Source: a virus. From it: a stretch of 64,000 nucleotides of DNA. The stretch covers positions 21,940-85,939 of the IMG/VR virus record IMGVR_UViG_3300030061_004132; one strand, 5' to 3'. The notes beneath the pieces are model-generated. The model saw only the letters and a list, made by a program, of their open reading frames with translations, was not told the origin of the DNA and made no database searches. Positions within the stretch are counted from its first letter, which is position 1; each line of letters begins with the position of its first letter. Made by a program: the position numbers and the translations under genes. Positions 8,929 to 16,966 of the stretch are shown here, one piece after another.

Positions 8929-9117
8929 TTATTTTTTTCCATCAATCCTCTCTTCATAGCAATCCAATAGATCAAGAACTTCGGCTACATCAAGCAACTC
9001 GGTTTCTGTGATTAATGCAAAAAGAGTTAAGACAAATGCGGATGTGGCTGCACCGAACGCCACTCCAGATAAAAATACAGATTGTTTTCTAATAAAAATG
9101 ATTAATTTTTTAATCAT
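8929..9117 (-). CDS. Small membrane protein
   Basis: A 62-residue protein: basic N-terminus MIKKLIIFIRKQ, one hydrophobic segment at about residues 14-36 (FLSGVAFGAATSAFVLTLFA), then an acidic C-terminus. The ribosome binding site is weak. Function unknown. The N-in single-span topology is inferred from charge. Confidence 0.6.
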   Translation of the reverse strand: MIKKLIIFIRKQSVFLSGVAFGAATSAFVLTLFALITETELLDVAEVLDLLDCYEERIDGKK

Positions 9118-9149
9118 ATCACACTCACTAATATTAATTAGTTCTCCTA

Positions 9150-9497
9150 TTAAGAATCGTTATATTCTTTCAACAAAAGGTGTGTGTAGTGTTTTTGGTC
9201 GCGGGCAGTTTTTATTCGATGGCAGTTGGCACACCTGACCTCACATTTGGCCGCTTCTTCTAGAATACTATCCCAGCTATATTCCTTTCTGAGCAAGGAA
9301 CTGACATTATATTTTTTATTATTTAAATGGTCAAAATCAAGCACTCTCGGGTCTGATTCTCCACAATCAACACACGGGTGACTTTTATAAAATTCCATCA
9401 TCTTTCTTTTTATTTGTTCACGCCTAGCTTTCCTCGCTGGCTCGTTATAACTGCTGGTTGACAAAGAATCCCCCTGGTTCTGGTCACCGTAACACAT
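9150..9497 (-). CDS. HNH-type zinc protein (homing endonuclease-like)
   Basis: A protein of about 115 residues starting from the ATG at 9495-9497 (MCYGDQNQ). A TTG at 9518 would add 7 residues. It has the zinc and HNH elements of phage HNH proteins: CVDCGES, then FDHLNNKKY, then CEVRCANCHRIKT. It lies between the reductase gene and a small membrane gene, and no interrupted gene or intron is evident, so it looks free-standing. It probably nicks or cuts DNA. Confidence 0.75.
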   Translation of the reverse strand: MCYGDQNQGDSLSTSSYNEPARKARREQIKRKMMEFYKSHPCVDCGESDPRVLDFDHLNNKKYNVSSLLRKEYSWDSILEEAAKCEVRCANCHRIKTARDQKHYTHLLLKEYNDS

Positions 9498-9518
9498 TGA
9501 GCAGAAAAAAACAACCAA

Positions 9519-10304
9519 CTAACCAACAAACGCTCTTTCATAAGCATATTCTTTGAGTTGTCTTCCAGAACTGTGACTCATATTGTATTCGGCTAATATA
9601 TCACCAATATCCTTAACCACGGGCAATGAACCACATATCATCACCCGGTCGGAATCAGGGTTTAAGAGTGGTATGTTTAAATCATTAAATAATTTTTTAT
9701 TTTTAATCAATTCTGTTATTCGACCGTATTTTACTTTCTCGGATAAATCCTTTTCTTGTGTTGTAGTTTGATAGCACACCAGTTTAGTTAACGCATGTTC
9801 GCCACATAAAGGATCTCGATGTATTAACTTCATTAGATCTGTTCCATAGGCTAAGTCCTCCAATTGTCGACATGTGTGTGTCAATACTATTTGGTCAAAC
9901 CCTTCGTATGTGTCTGGGTCTCTCAAAATGCTAGCAAAAGGAGCTATTCCGGTGCCTGTAGAAAACAAGAACAAACGTTTTCCAGGAAGAATATCCCAAG
10001 GTGTGAGATTGCCCACTGCTTTAGCGCCCAACAATATATTATCATTTACTTTTATATGCTGTAATTTTGACGTTAGGGGGCCGTCTGGTATTTTAATGGA
10101 GTAGAACTCCAACTCTTCGTCAAAAGGGCCGCTAGCTATGGAGTAGGCCCTCATAAGAGGTTCATTATTTACCTCAAGCCCAAGCATGATAAACTGACCT
10201 GGTTTGAATCGAAGTGTCTCGGGGCGTGTGATCTTAAATGAAAAAAGACTATCTGTGTAGTGTCTCACACCAGTTACTTTTTCTACACTCGATGGCTTTG
10301 CCAT
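9519..10304 (-). CDS. fpr: Ferredoxin/flavodoxin-NADP+ reductase
   Basis: A 261-residue protein with the FAD-binding RAYS at residues 52-55 in EPLMRAYSIASGP, the NADP site STGTGIAPF at about 115-123, VMICGS near 228, and an end YAYERAFVG like bacterial subclass-I FPR enzymes. It moves electrons between NADPH and ferredoxin or flavodoxin. In a phage this is an auxiliary metabolic gene. No phage ferredoxin or ribonucleotide reductase partner is visible in the window. The stop lies 1 base before the possible TTG start of the HNH gene. Confidence 0.88.
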   Translation of the reverse strand: MAKPSSVEKVTGVRHYTDSLFSFKITRPETLRFKPGQFIMLGLEVNNEPLMRAYSIASGPFDEELEFYSIKIPDGPLTSKLQHIKVNDNILLGAKAVGNLTPWDILPGKRLFLFSTGTGIAPFASILRDPDTYEGFDQIVLTHTCRQLEDLAYGTDLMKLIHRDPLCGEHALTKLVCYQTTTQEKDLSEKVKYGRITELIKNKKLFNDLNIPLLNPDSDRVMICGSLPVVKDIGDILAEYNMSHSSGRQLKEYAYERAFVG

Positions 10305-10326
10305 ATAAACTCCGTTTATTAAAAAA

Positions 10327-10677
10327 TGGAGACGGCGGGAGTTGAACCCGCGTCCGGAACAATTTTCAATTCAAGTCATTCACAGGCTTGTCTGATTAAC
10401 CCAACCAGAGGGGCTGCTACAAAAAACCCGCTTCCTATGTAGCCTCAGAAGTCCACCCACTGTAAGTGGGGTAACCATTGTGATTTTTTTATTTTCGCAG
10501 GAATCAACCTGTTATCTTAGGTTGGGTATCAAGGTCCTAAGAAACCCCGCGATTATGCCGCTAAGGCAAGTTCGAAGTGATTATTGTTATTGGCAATTAT
10601 CAAATGGTTTGATTTTAAAGTCTCACGACTGCCTGCACTATCCTCTTCTATTCCCCCGTCGAATCCTGAACGTCCCC
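10327..10677 (-). ncRNA. ssrA: Transfer-messenger RNA (tmRNA)
   Basis: On the minus strand the 5' end GGGGACGTTCAGGATTCGAC and 3' end GGTTCAACTCCCGCC...GTCTCCA are the conserved tRNA-like ends. GGGGAC pairs with GTCTCC, leaving a discriminator A. CCA is not encoded. The tag frame at 10553-10594 starts at a GCC resume codon and reads ANNNNHFELALAA then TAA. The -LALAA end fits proteolysis by ClpXP-type proteases. Length 351 bases. The mRNA-like part contains many paired segments consistent with pseudoknots. It starts five bases after the Flp pilin stop. Confidence 0.95.
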
Positions 10678-10681
10678 GTAA

Positions 10682-10837
10682 CTAAGCCATGCTCAATGTT
10701 GTAACAACCACACCAAAAGCATCAGCAATTTTAAAATATACACCACCCCACGCAGTCATAATAAGACCAAACATAACACTGGAAATCATGCCGTACTCGA
10801 TGGCTGTAGCACCTTCTTCATTATTGATAAAATTCAT
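10682..10837 (-). CDS. Flp/Fap-type pilin component
   Basis: A 51-residue protein. The start is the ATG at 10835-10837, chosen because GGGAGGG lies seven bases upstream. NNEEG-ATAIEYG is the Flp prepilin cleavage site (cut after G, then Glu at +5 and Tyr at +6), followed by one hydrophobic segment (MISSVMFGLIMTAW). Flp pilins build tight-adherence (Tad) pili in bacteria. No tad assembly genes are near, so the phage copy might be incorporated into, or interfere with, a host Tad machine. It is cotranscribed with the tmRNA. Confidence 0.85.
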   Translation of the reverse strand: MNFINNEEGATAIEYGMISSVMFGLIMTAWGGVYFKIADAFGVVVTTLSMA

Positions 10838-10865
10838 ATCTAAACCCTCCCTTAGGTTAGTCATC

Positions 10866-10894
10866 TAAGTAGCCTGTGGTATATTCAAAAGCAA
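10866..10894 (-). promoter_or_regulatory. Promoter of flp-like gene and tmRNA
   Basis: TTGCTT at 10889-10894, 17-base spacer, TACTTA at 10866-10871 on the minus strand, about 30 bases before the pilin ATG. Confidence 0.45.
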
Positions 10895-10895
10895 T

Positions 10896-11102
10896 TTATT
10901 TATTGAAGTATTTTCTTATGTTTTTAAACCAAAATAAATCAAATATAAAATATAAAATAGTTGATATAATATTAAGAATAATAACCAATTCTATTGATTT
11001 TAGATATTGACCAATATACCAATATGTTATAAAAAAACTAATTGGAATAGCTATAGTAAATCTCCAAATTAGTGATTTTATTAAAGCTTCTTTTCTTGTC
11101 AT
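10896..11102 (-). CDS. DUF2061-like small membrane protein
   Basis: A 68-residue protein, MTRKEALIKSLIWRF then two hydrophobic spans (about residues 15-32 and 38-55) and a basic end FWFKNIRKYFNK. The pattern Lys-Ser-Leu-x-Trp-Arg plus two spans resembles DUF2061. GGGGGGAGG precedes the ATG, and a near-consensus promoter lies just upstream. Function unknown. Confidence 0.65.
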   Translation of the reverse strand: MTRKEALIKSLIWRFTIAIPISFFITYWYIGQYLKSIELVIILNIISTILYFIFDLFWFKNIRKYFNK

Positions 11103-11117
11103 CCTCCCCCCTTCAAG

Positions 11118-11146
11118 AAAATAGCTCTATATGTCAAGTCTGTCAA
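11118..11146 (-). promoter_or_regulatory. Promoter of the DUF2061-like gene
   Basis: TTGACA at 11141-11146, 17-base spacer, TATTTT at 11118-11123. The -35 contains the TGA stop of the upstream gene. Confidence 0.7.
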
Positions 11147-11493
11147 GGCTGTTTTTTTGTAAAAAATGATTCAATGTCATATTTTTTCATCAATTTTCCG
11201 AAATCAACAGGCTTAAGTCCCAAAAATCTCATAGCTTCACCCTTTGTTTTAGTGGCAGACACAGCGTATTTTAGCACTGACTCTTTTATGATATGGTTTA
11301 AGCTGTGCCAAATGGGCAAACCATACAACCTGTTACCAACAGATCGTGATGATATCTCTAATTTTAAAGCTATTATCTCTTCCAACGATAGGTTACTCAG
11401 CATCATTTCTAATCTATCGTCAGATTTGTTCTCTTTTCTGAGGGTTTTAGAAACATTATAATGTTTGGTGGTTGACCTTCTGTTATTATTCAC
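11143..11493 (-). CDS. Fis-type helix-turn-helix protein
   Basis: A 116-residue protein. Residues about 66-112 (ESVLKYAVSATKTKGEAMRF, then LGLKPVDFGKLMKKYDI) match the Fis/HTH_8 pattern of a helix, AAxxLG turn and recognition helix. It may be a DNA-binding regulator or architectural protein. The ATG overlaps the stop of the 519-residue virion protein gene by 4 bases, so it may be made late with structural genes. Confidence 0.65.
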   Translation of the reverse strand: MNNNRRSTTKHYNVSKTLRKENKSDDRLEMMLSNLSLEEIIALKLEISSRSVGNRLYGLPIWHSLNHIIKESVLKYAVSATKTKGEAMRFLGLKPVDFGKLMKKYDIESFFTKKQP

Positions 11494-13049
11494 TTCTTGC
11501 TCTTTCCTCTGTTGCTAGTATAAGGCTCGGCTAGATCTCCCCGCCTTCTTAGATTCAGAGGTCCAGGAACACCCAGAGAAAGCTGGGGGACTGCTGTGCC
11601 CAAGTGATCATGCTGCCTCCCAGTAGTTGCTGGGGAGTAGTTTTTAATCACATAATCATCTCCCACAAGGTCGTCAGACAATTTCTGTGGAAACAGATCC
11701 TTGGATCCTCCAACGTCACTAACCATAATCATACTAACAGAAGATCCATCATCCACTTTAGCACCATAATTATTAACAATAAAGTTTATAGCGTCTCCAG
11801 CTTTTAACCTTAGAATTAAACATATGCAATTTGACTGCGTATCTTGAGCGGAATCCTTCCAGTGTTGATGTGTAAAATGTGTAGAACCATTTATGGTAAT
11901 TTTTAAATCACTCAATGAATTAGCAGCACCGGTCCCAGCCGCCGTACTGCCCAAAACAAGAGTCACCAGGTAATCTCCAGCGCTGTCAACCGTTAATGAA
12001 CCGTCAGCAGCGGTATGGGTTACACCTGTAGCTGTGACTCGATCTGTCAAATTAAGACTGCTATAGTTATCCTCATCAAAGATAGCTTTATCCCCAGAAT
12101 CTGTCGCCAATACAGTACTATCGGTCTGCACAGATCCACAGAAAAAAGCCCTTGGGTCTACACCGTTATTTGATATATCAATAAAAGAAAAAGACGTTCC
12201 TGCCTCAAGCTCAAACTCCCGAGCAGTGGAGGAGGATTGGTCGCGCTGAACAGTGGCGTACTCATCATCTTCGACTTCGGCTATCAATGAATATGTGCTG
12301 CATACCGGAGTTCTCGCCACAGTGGAACCAGCGGTTAAGTCATCGATAGATGAGCCATCAATTGTTAATTTATGCTGGAGATCAAATATCGTGGCCTCAT
12401 CTCCTTCATGAATCATTGTTGAAAAATATAAAAACTTCCTTGTAGCGGAAGGACTGAACCGCCCGTTTGTATTGTCATAAACAACGCCATTTACTTTTGA
12501 GGCAACCACGCCACCTTCGTTGCTTCCGCCAGATGTGTGAAATAAAGCATAATTATCAAGAGTGTCTTGAACATCAGCTTTTGTAGTATAAATTGCGCTA
12601 GAATAATGGCCTTTTGTCTTTAAAGCGGTAAAATAACACCCTAACGCCGTAAAACTAGTAGCGTCGGAGCCCTCATGTGTACATGTGATAATATCGCCAG
12701 CCTCTATTGTTGCTATGATATGTATGATACACTGCTCAGGTTCAAAGTCGTCTAGCAATAAGAGTGGCTCGTGTTCAACGATATTTGTGCCATTTTGTTT
12801 TATACGCAATGCGGCGGTTTTATCATCAGCACCTACACCACAGTTTGCAGCAAAAACAAGAAAGTAGTCGCCCTCACCGTGGAAGGTTATTTCTCCAGTG
12901 CTACTATCATAGGATATATCAGGACTCCCAACTTGATCAAAATCATAAGAACTATGATTATCCTGATCAAAAATATTTTTTTCACCGGTTCCAGCCGTGG
13001 AGGCCGATTTTGTGAAAACAGAAAAATATGAGTGATAGTCTAAAGCCAT
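11490..13049 (-). CDS. Virion fibre/decoration protein with three C1q/TNF-like repeats
   Basis: A 519-residue protein with three similar beta-sandwich units (about 1-150, 150-305, 310-450). Each opens with an IFDxDNxSS-type strand and contains a GDYxxxxxA strand pair, as in C1q/TNF-like domains of phage fibres. The last 50 residues are different and end basic (NLRRRGDLAEPY...). No signal peptide. It likely forms trimers on the particle surface. There is no direct evidence for its place in the virion. Confidence 0.7.
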   Translation of the reverse strand: MALDYHSYFSVFTKSASTAGTGEKNIFDQDNHSSYDFDQVGSPDISYDSSTGEITFHGEGDYFLVFAANCGVGADDKTAALRIKQNGTNIVEHEPLLLLDDFEPEQCIIHIIATIEAGDIITCTHEGSDATSFTALGCYFTALKTKGHYSSAIYTTKADVQDTLDNYALFHTSGGSNEGGVVASKVNGVVYDNTNGRFSPSATRKFLYFSTMIHEGDEATIFDLQHKLTIDGSSIDDLTAGSTVARTPVCSTYSLIAEVEDDEYATVQRDQSSSTAREFELEAGTSFSFIDISNNGVDPRAFFCGSVQTDSTVLATDSGDKAIFDEDNYSSLNLTDRVTATGVTHTAADGSLTVDSAGDYLVTLVLGSTAAGTGAANSLSDLKITINGSTHFTHQHWKDSAQDTQSNCICLILRLKAGDAINFIVNNYGAKVDDGSSVSMIMVSDVGGSKDLFPQKLSDDLVGDDYVIKNYSPATTGRQHDHLGTAVPQLSLGVPGPLNLRRRGDLAEPYTSNRGKSKK

Positions 13050-13058
13050 TGCCGCCTC

Positions 13059-13862
13059 CTATATTTCTGGGAGTTCCTCGACTCCCGGCACATTGTCCAA
13101 CTCCGCTTTTTCGCCAGGTGTGGAATATTCGGCAGGAGTCTCTGGTTCTTCCTCGGGGGCCGGTGATAGCTCTTCTTCAAAACGATCAAAATATAACTTA
13201 AAGTTTAGTAAAAGAAAATCTTTAAATACTTGTCTCTCTGATTGATTATCCATGGCTGCAACTTTACTGTCTGCATCAAGTTTAGAGTATTCATTTTCAA
13301 TTTGATTTTTAATTTGTTGAAAAGTTGTATAAGCAGCATTACGACCGGTTTTATCTAATTCACTATCATCCAATCCAAGAGCAAATTCTTCCTCTGGTGG
13401 TAGCTCATCGTCTTCAGCAGGTTCGTCATCGTCGTATATATCAATAAATCCTGGGGTGTCCTCGTCCCCAATATTTAAATCGATATCTTCACTTAAACCT
13501 TTTTTATCCGAAAGGACAGAATCAGGATCTGCGTCGAGGGTTCTTATTAAATTTTCTATTGCATTTAATATATGCTTTCTAAAAGACACTCTTTGGTCTT
13601 GTGATGTCGTTAATTCTTTATAATCCTCTTCCACACTAGGAACAATTTTTTTTAATAGGTCTTTAAGAAAATTTACAGCCGTTATATCATAAGGTGCGGT
13701 TGGGCTACCGCCAATCGCTATAGCTTCATTGATGCGTCCCCTGATATATCTTCGCAGGATGTTTTCGTTAATTTTTCGCTCACGAATAGATTTTAAGATG
13801 CTGTGCTGGACAGCTTTTCTAAATCTTATTTCTTCTAATAATTCAAACCTATTTATCGGCAT
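13059..13862 (-). CDS. Acidic virion-core-like protein
   Basis: Start taken at the ATG 13860-13862 (MPINRFELLEEIRFRK), preceded by AGAGGA. An upstream in-frame start at 13940 lies inside the previous gene. The N-terminal 50 residues are strongly basic and helical and close with RGRINEAIAIGG, which contains an (L/I)xE-like INE. The middle is very acidic (YDDDEPAEDDELPPEEE), as in phage scaffolds or core proteins. Function inferred from composition and from its location among virion genes. Confidence 0.6.
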   Translation of the reverse strand: MPINRFELLEEIRFRKAVQHSILKSIRERKINENILRRYIRGRINEAIAIGGSPTAPYDITAVNFLKDLLKKIVPSVEEDYKELTTSQDQRVSFRKHILNAIENLIRTLDADPDSVLSDKKGLSEDIDLNIGDEDTPGFIDIYDDDEPAEDDELPPEEEFALGLDDSELDKTGRNAAYTTFQQIKNQIENEYSKLDADSKVAAMDNQSERQVFKDFLLLNFKLYFDRFEEELSPAPEEEPETPAEYSTPGEKAELDNVPGVEELPEI

Positions 13863-14172
13863 TTTTATTTTTCCTCTTTTTAGCTGGTCGTGCCGGTGAT
13901 ATTGCCACGGCCCCACCTGCCATGGTGGACATCTCTTCAAGAACGTTTAGCTTTTCTTCTAAAACAGTCACTCTTTCTTGGAGCTTTCTATGTTTTTTCC
14001 TAATTTCTCTCAAGTGTGACTTAGCAACCTCGACCATGTTTTTGTCTCTCTGAGACCCAGGCCGGAGTTTACTCAGAGCCTCTCCCAAGGATTGAATATA
14101 CGCCATTGTGGAGGGTGTTTTTTTCTCCTCCCCCAAAAGAAACTGCCTAGTCATTTTGTTTAAATCAATCAT
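13849..14172 (-). CDS. Coiled-coil virion protein
   Basis: A 107-residue protein with a heptad-rich coiled coil at about residues 50-80 (LREIRKKHRKLQERVTVLEE) and then EEMSTMAGGAVA, a segment that recurs in marine phage head proteins. The C-terminus is basic (PAKKRKNKNADK). It overlaps the following gene by 14 bases. Likely internal or core protein, inferred. Confidence 0.6.
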   Translation of the reverse strand: MIDLNKMTRQFLLGEEKKTPSTMAYIQSLGEALSKLRPGSQRDKNMVEVAKSHLREIRKKHRKLQERVTVLEEKLNVLEEMSTMAGGAVAISPARPAKKRKNKNADK

Positions 14173-14178
14173 ATTTAT

Positions 14179-14922
14179 TTACCCGTTGTTAACAATTGTT
14201 TCTATATAAGCTTTAAGTTCGGACATGGTTTTGTCTTTTTCCTCTTCGCTTCCTAAATTCACAACCGTCCCGCCATCATCAGCAGGCTGTGCTGCTTCTG
14301 GGGCGTACTCCGACGCTGCTTGTTCTAAACTCTCAACATCATCACCCTTGGTGGGCTCCTTGCCAGACGTGAACAGACCTAACGCTCCCATCATATAGGG
14401 GACTGCCTCTGTAAAACGAGAATCCTTACTAGCTAATTGTTTAACTGTGGAATCTATAAGTGGTTTTTTTGCTTGGAGAGTGGCTCTTAATTTATTAGCT
14501 TCTTTGCCACCTTTTGCTACATATCCCGTTAATCTAGCTACTTGAGCAGCATATTTACCCGCTTTTGGGATTAAATCACCAATAAATGGCGCAACGGCAC
14601 CCGCCAAGGAAGCGGCACTAAGAAGCGCAAACAAATAAGCAAAAGTTGCCTCGTAGCCATCCCCCTCCGCTCTGAGCCTTTCGGCCTCTTGAACATACCA
14701 AATAGCATTGGCAATATCTGCCGCCTCCCCTAATTCAGGGACAATCCCAACCACGTCAAGAGCAATATGGCCAAGCTCTGAGCCGACACCCTCTTCAATA
14801 TCCTCTTCAAAACAATGATCTTCGTCGATATCTCTGCTTGTCCCGCAATGAGCTTCAGAGAGGGCAAACTTCTCCATGAGAAGCCTATTAATTTCCTTGT
14901 TTTTCCATTCATGAATTTTCAT
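14179..14922 (-). CDS. Predicted ejected virion protein with pre-toxin-like membrane segment
   Basis: A 247-residue protein starting MKIHEWKNKEINRLLMEKF, a leader variant that recurs at the C-terminus of the next gene. Residues about 50-130 carry LDVVGIVPELGEAADIANA and long hydrophobic helices (FAYLFALLSAASLAGAVAPF), resembling the pre-toxin TG-type region seen ahead of toxin domains in polymorphic toxins and in some phage proteins. It may insert in membranes during DNA entry. The acidic tail ends in MSELKAYIETIVNNG. Confidence 0.55.
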   Translation of the reverse strand: MKIHEWKNKEINRLLMEKFALSEAHCGTSRDIDEDHCFEEDIEEGVGSELGHIALDVVGIVPELGEAADIANAIWYVQEAERLRAEGDGYEATFAYLFALLSAASLAGAVAPFIGDLIPKAGKYAAQVARLTGYVAKGGKEANKLRATLQAKKPLIDSTVKQLASKDSRFTEAVPYMMGALGLFTSGKEPTKGDDVESLEQAASEYAPEAAQPADDGGTVVNLGSEEEKDKTMSELKAYIETIVNNG

Positions 14923-14949
14923 TGCAATATTTCCTCGTATAGCGTGTAT

Positions 14950-14959
14950 TATTAAATAG
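14950..14959 (-). promoter_or_regulatory. Late-promoter-like motif CTATTTAATA
   Basis: Minus-strand CTATTTAATA 28 bases before the ATG at 14922. The same decamer or a close variant precedes several other virion and lipoprotein genes in this window. Confidence 0.35.
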
Positions 14960-14962
14960 AAT

Positions 14963-16381
14963 TTAGTTTTCTTTATTGCCTATATTAAATTTTTCCATCA
15001 AAAGACGTTTAACCTCTTGATTCTTCCATTCTTTTATGGAAGATGTGGTCTTTCTGATAATATATCTTATGCGATTGCCATTTATAAGACCGGGATTATT
15101 TCTACCCTTGGCACTTATTTTATTTTTTGCAAATGTATCTGATAAATTGCCCCCACAAACTTCATTATTACCAATGTATATGTCACAATGGTATTTTCCG
15201 TAATTAGATGGAATATAACAAACAATATCGTTTGGCTCATAACTATAATTTAGCTCTTCTGGGGTGAATAACTGGTACCCGTTGGCCCCACTTCTTCTAT
15301 TTTTTCTAGCACGAATCATATAATCTGTATGACTAGCACTCCTGGGGAAATCATTGTCGGATCGGAAACACCAAGATATGGCCACTGCGCTCCATGGTGT
15401 TCGAGAACTAAAACTATTTGCATTCTCTGGCGTTACTTGATTCCACCCACACCACCTCCACATAGCCGCTAAACGCTCAGCTAATTCTGGGTCATCCTCC
15501 TTCCTACCTCCCCAAATGGCCAACTCCGCCACCGCGTCCCGTGAAGGATTCCCCGTACTAGTGAGTATATTAGAGTCCAAAGACAGCTCAGAGCCTAGAT
15601 CCTCGACACTTTCGGGCCCACGGAACGCCATGTCACCAGATACTGGCTGCCATGTGCCATCAAATTTCTTATAGAAACGACTTTTGGAGTATATCCTGTT
15701 TTTTTCTGACTCGGACATTTTTTCCCATTGTTCTACAGGAGGTATACTTAGATTGAGACCTACGTCGATCATATCAGGCTTATTTCCAATTTTACTTTTA
15801 TTATTCTTATAGATTAGCGGCCACTTGTGGACATTTCCATAAAATTTACCGGATATACTTGATAAAGTGTCCCCAGATTCGACTTCATACTGTTGATTTT
15901 CTATTTCCTTGATAATAGACTCGGAGGTGACATACATTTGATAATTATCTTTATATCTTTTCTTATAATCATCCTCCCAATCCCGAAAACACATATTTCC
16001 TAATAAATAAGCCTCTTTCTCCATCTTTCTTAAGTGCGGATCCTTTTGAGCATACTGATCGCCGCCTAAACCACCGCTAAAATCAAATTGACCTTTGCAG
16101 TTCTGCATGTGATGTACTAATTCATGAGATAATGACCTCAAAACATCTTTAGGGTGTCGATTATCCACATAAACAACTATAATTTCTGTTTGTGGGTCGT
16201 AATGAGCCGTTTTTCCAAGTAATTTATACGCATTTTCCTTATCCGAAGAAAAATGTATGGTCGGAGGCCTATTAAAACCTATTCTTTTCTTTGCGAATGG
16301 TAAAAAATCATTAATAAGAGGCTTTAACTTAACAAAATTTTGATCCGACTTGTTGATTATATTAAATCTCACTTGTGACAC
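14963..16381 (-). CDS. Three-module virion lysin: zincin, LysM and DUF2272-like peptidase
   Basis: A 472-residue protein. Module 1 has a zinc site H86-E-L-V-H90 (LSHELVHHM) and a downstream MEKEAY glutamate. Module 2 is a LysM cell-wall-binding domain at about 164-214 (YEVESGDTLSSISGKFYG). Module 3 (about 278-425) has TPWSAVAISWCFR and SASHTDYM, the cysteine/histidine pattern of DUF2272-type cell-wall peptidases. The C-terminal end, IKEWKNQEVKRLLMEKF, matches the N-terminal leader of the neighbouring gene. Start is GTG at 16379-16381, or the better-spaced GTG nine bases later. Confidence 0.8.
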   Translation of the reverse strand: MSQVRFNIINKSDQNFVKLKPLINDFLPFAKKRIGFNRPPTIHFSSDKENAYKLLGKTAHYDPQTEIIVVYVDNRHPKDVLRSLSHELVHHMQNCKGQFDFSGGLGGDQYAQKDPHLRKMEKEAYLLGNMCFRDWEDDYKKRYKDNYQMYVTSESIIKEIENQQYEVESGDTLSSISGKFYGNVHKWPLIYKNNKSKIGNKPDMIDVGLNLSIPPVEQWEKMSESEKNRIYSKSRFYKKFDGTWQPVSGDMAFRGPESVEDLGSELSLDSNILTSTGNPSRDAVAELAIWGGRKEDDPELAERLAAMWRWCGWNQVTPENANSFSSRTPWSAVAISWCFRSDNDFPRSASHTDYMIRARKNRRSGANGYQLFTPEELNYSYEPNDIVCYIPSNYGKYHCDIYIGNNEVCGGNLSDTFAKNKISAKGRNNPGLINGNRIRYIIRKTTSSIKEWKNQEVKRLLMEKFNIGNKEN

Positions 16382-16396
16382 CTACAAAGAATACAC

Positions 16397-16405
16397 TATA
16401 AATAG
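16397..16405 (-). promoter_or_regulatory. Late-promoter-like motif CTATTTATA
   Basis: Minus-strand CTATTTATA 16-25 bases before the lysin start codons, one of a set of related sites. Confidence 0.35.
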
Positions 16406-16415
16406 TCTGGTAATA

Positions 16416-16667
16416 TCAGAATACCTCTAGGTTTTTTACACTAGAAACAACAGAAAGTGAAGATAACAAAAATTCATAGTGCTGTTTGTCGGCCAAAGAA
16501 TTGACTTTTGCCACTAAAACGTCGCGATTACCCATCTTTTTTTTAAAAATTCTCACTATTAGACCAATATTTTCACCTTTACCCAACGCGCTCCATGAAA
16601 CTAAATCACCAACGCTAAACAAATGTTGATATTCGTGACCAAAAACGGTGTTATCAGTCTTCATCAT
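16416..16667 (-). CDS. Small SH3/KOW-like protein
   Basis: An 83-residue protein with FSVGDLVSWSALGKGENIGL then a turn and VLVAKVNSL, the strand pattern of small SH3-like barrels that recurs in several small genes of this phage. It overlaps the preceding gene by 14 bases. Function unknown. Confidence 0.6.
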   Translation of the reverse strand: MMKTDNTVFGHEYQHLFSVGDLVSWSALGKGENIGLIVRIFKKKMGNRDVLVAKVNSLADKQHYEFLLSSLSVVSSVKNLEVF

Positions 16668-16962
16668 CCCTTGCGTCTATTAGTTGTCTCTCAAGTTTAG
16701 CTTTTTCATATGAAACAGCCCTTATTAGGTCATCCATGAGATCGAATATTGTTCTCTTAAGGACAATGACATCAACAGCCCCAGAATTTAAGTCGCTTGC
16801 TATACCATCAGACAAACCCTGTACTAGATTTATAATTTTATCCATAGTATGAAGGTATGGCTGCATGGCTAACGTGTGTTTATCTCCATGGTAGGCCATT
16901 GTGTCATATATTTCTTTTATTTCTTGTTCAATAAGCTTATCAATTTTATCAATTGTCTTCAT
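16654..16962 (-). CDS. Helical protein of unknown function
   Basis: A 102-residue, almost entirely helical protein (MKTIDKIDKLIEQEIKEIYD, later VIVLKRTIFDLMDDLIRAVS). It lies between virion genes and overlaps its downstream neighbour. No family recognised. Confidence 0.6.
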   Translation of the reverse strand: MKTIDKIDKLIEQEIKEIYDTMAYHGDKHTLAMQPYLHTMDKIINLVQGLSDGIASDLNSGAVDVIVLKRTIFDLMDDLIRAVSYEKAKLERQLIDARDDED

Positions 16963-16966
16963 TTTA

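Noticed and set aside
8772-8975. Open frame of 67 codons across the phoH leader
   Set aside because: It covers a promoter, operator repeat and terminator, has no ribosome site, and shows non-protein-like composition.
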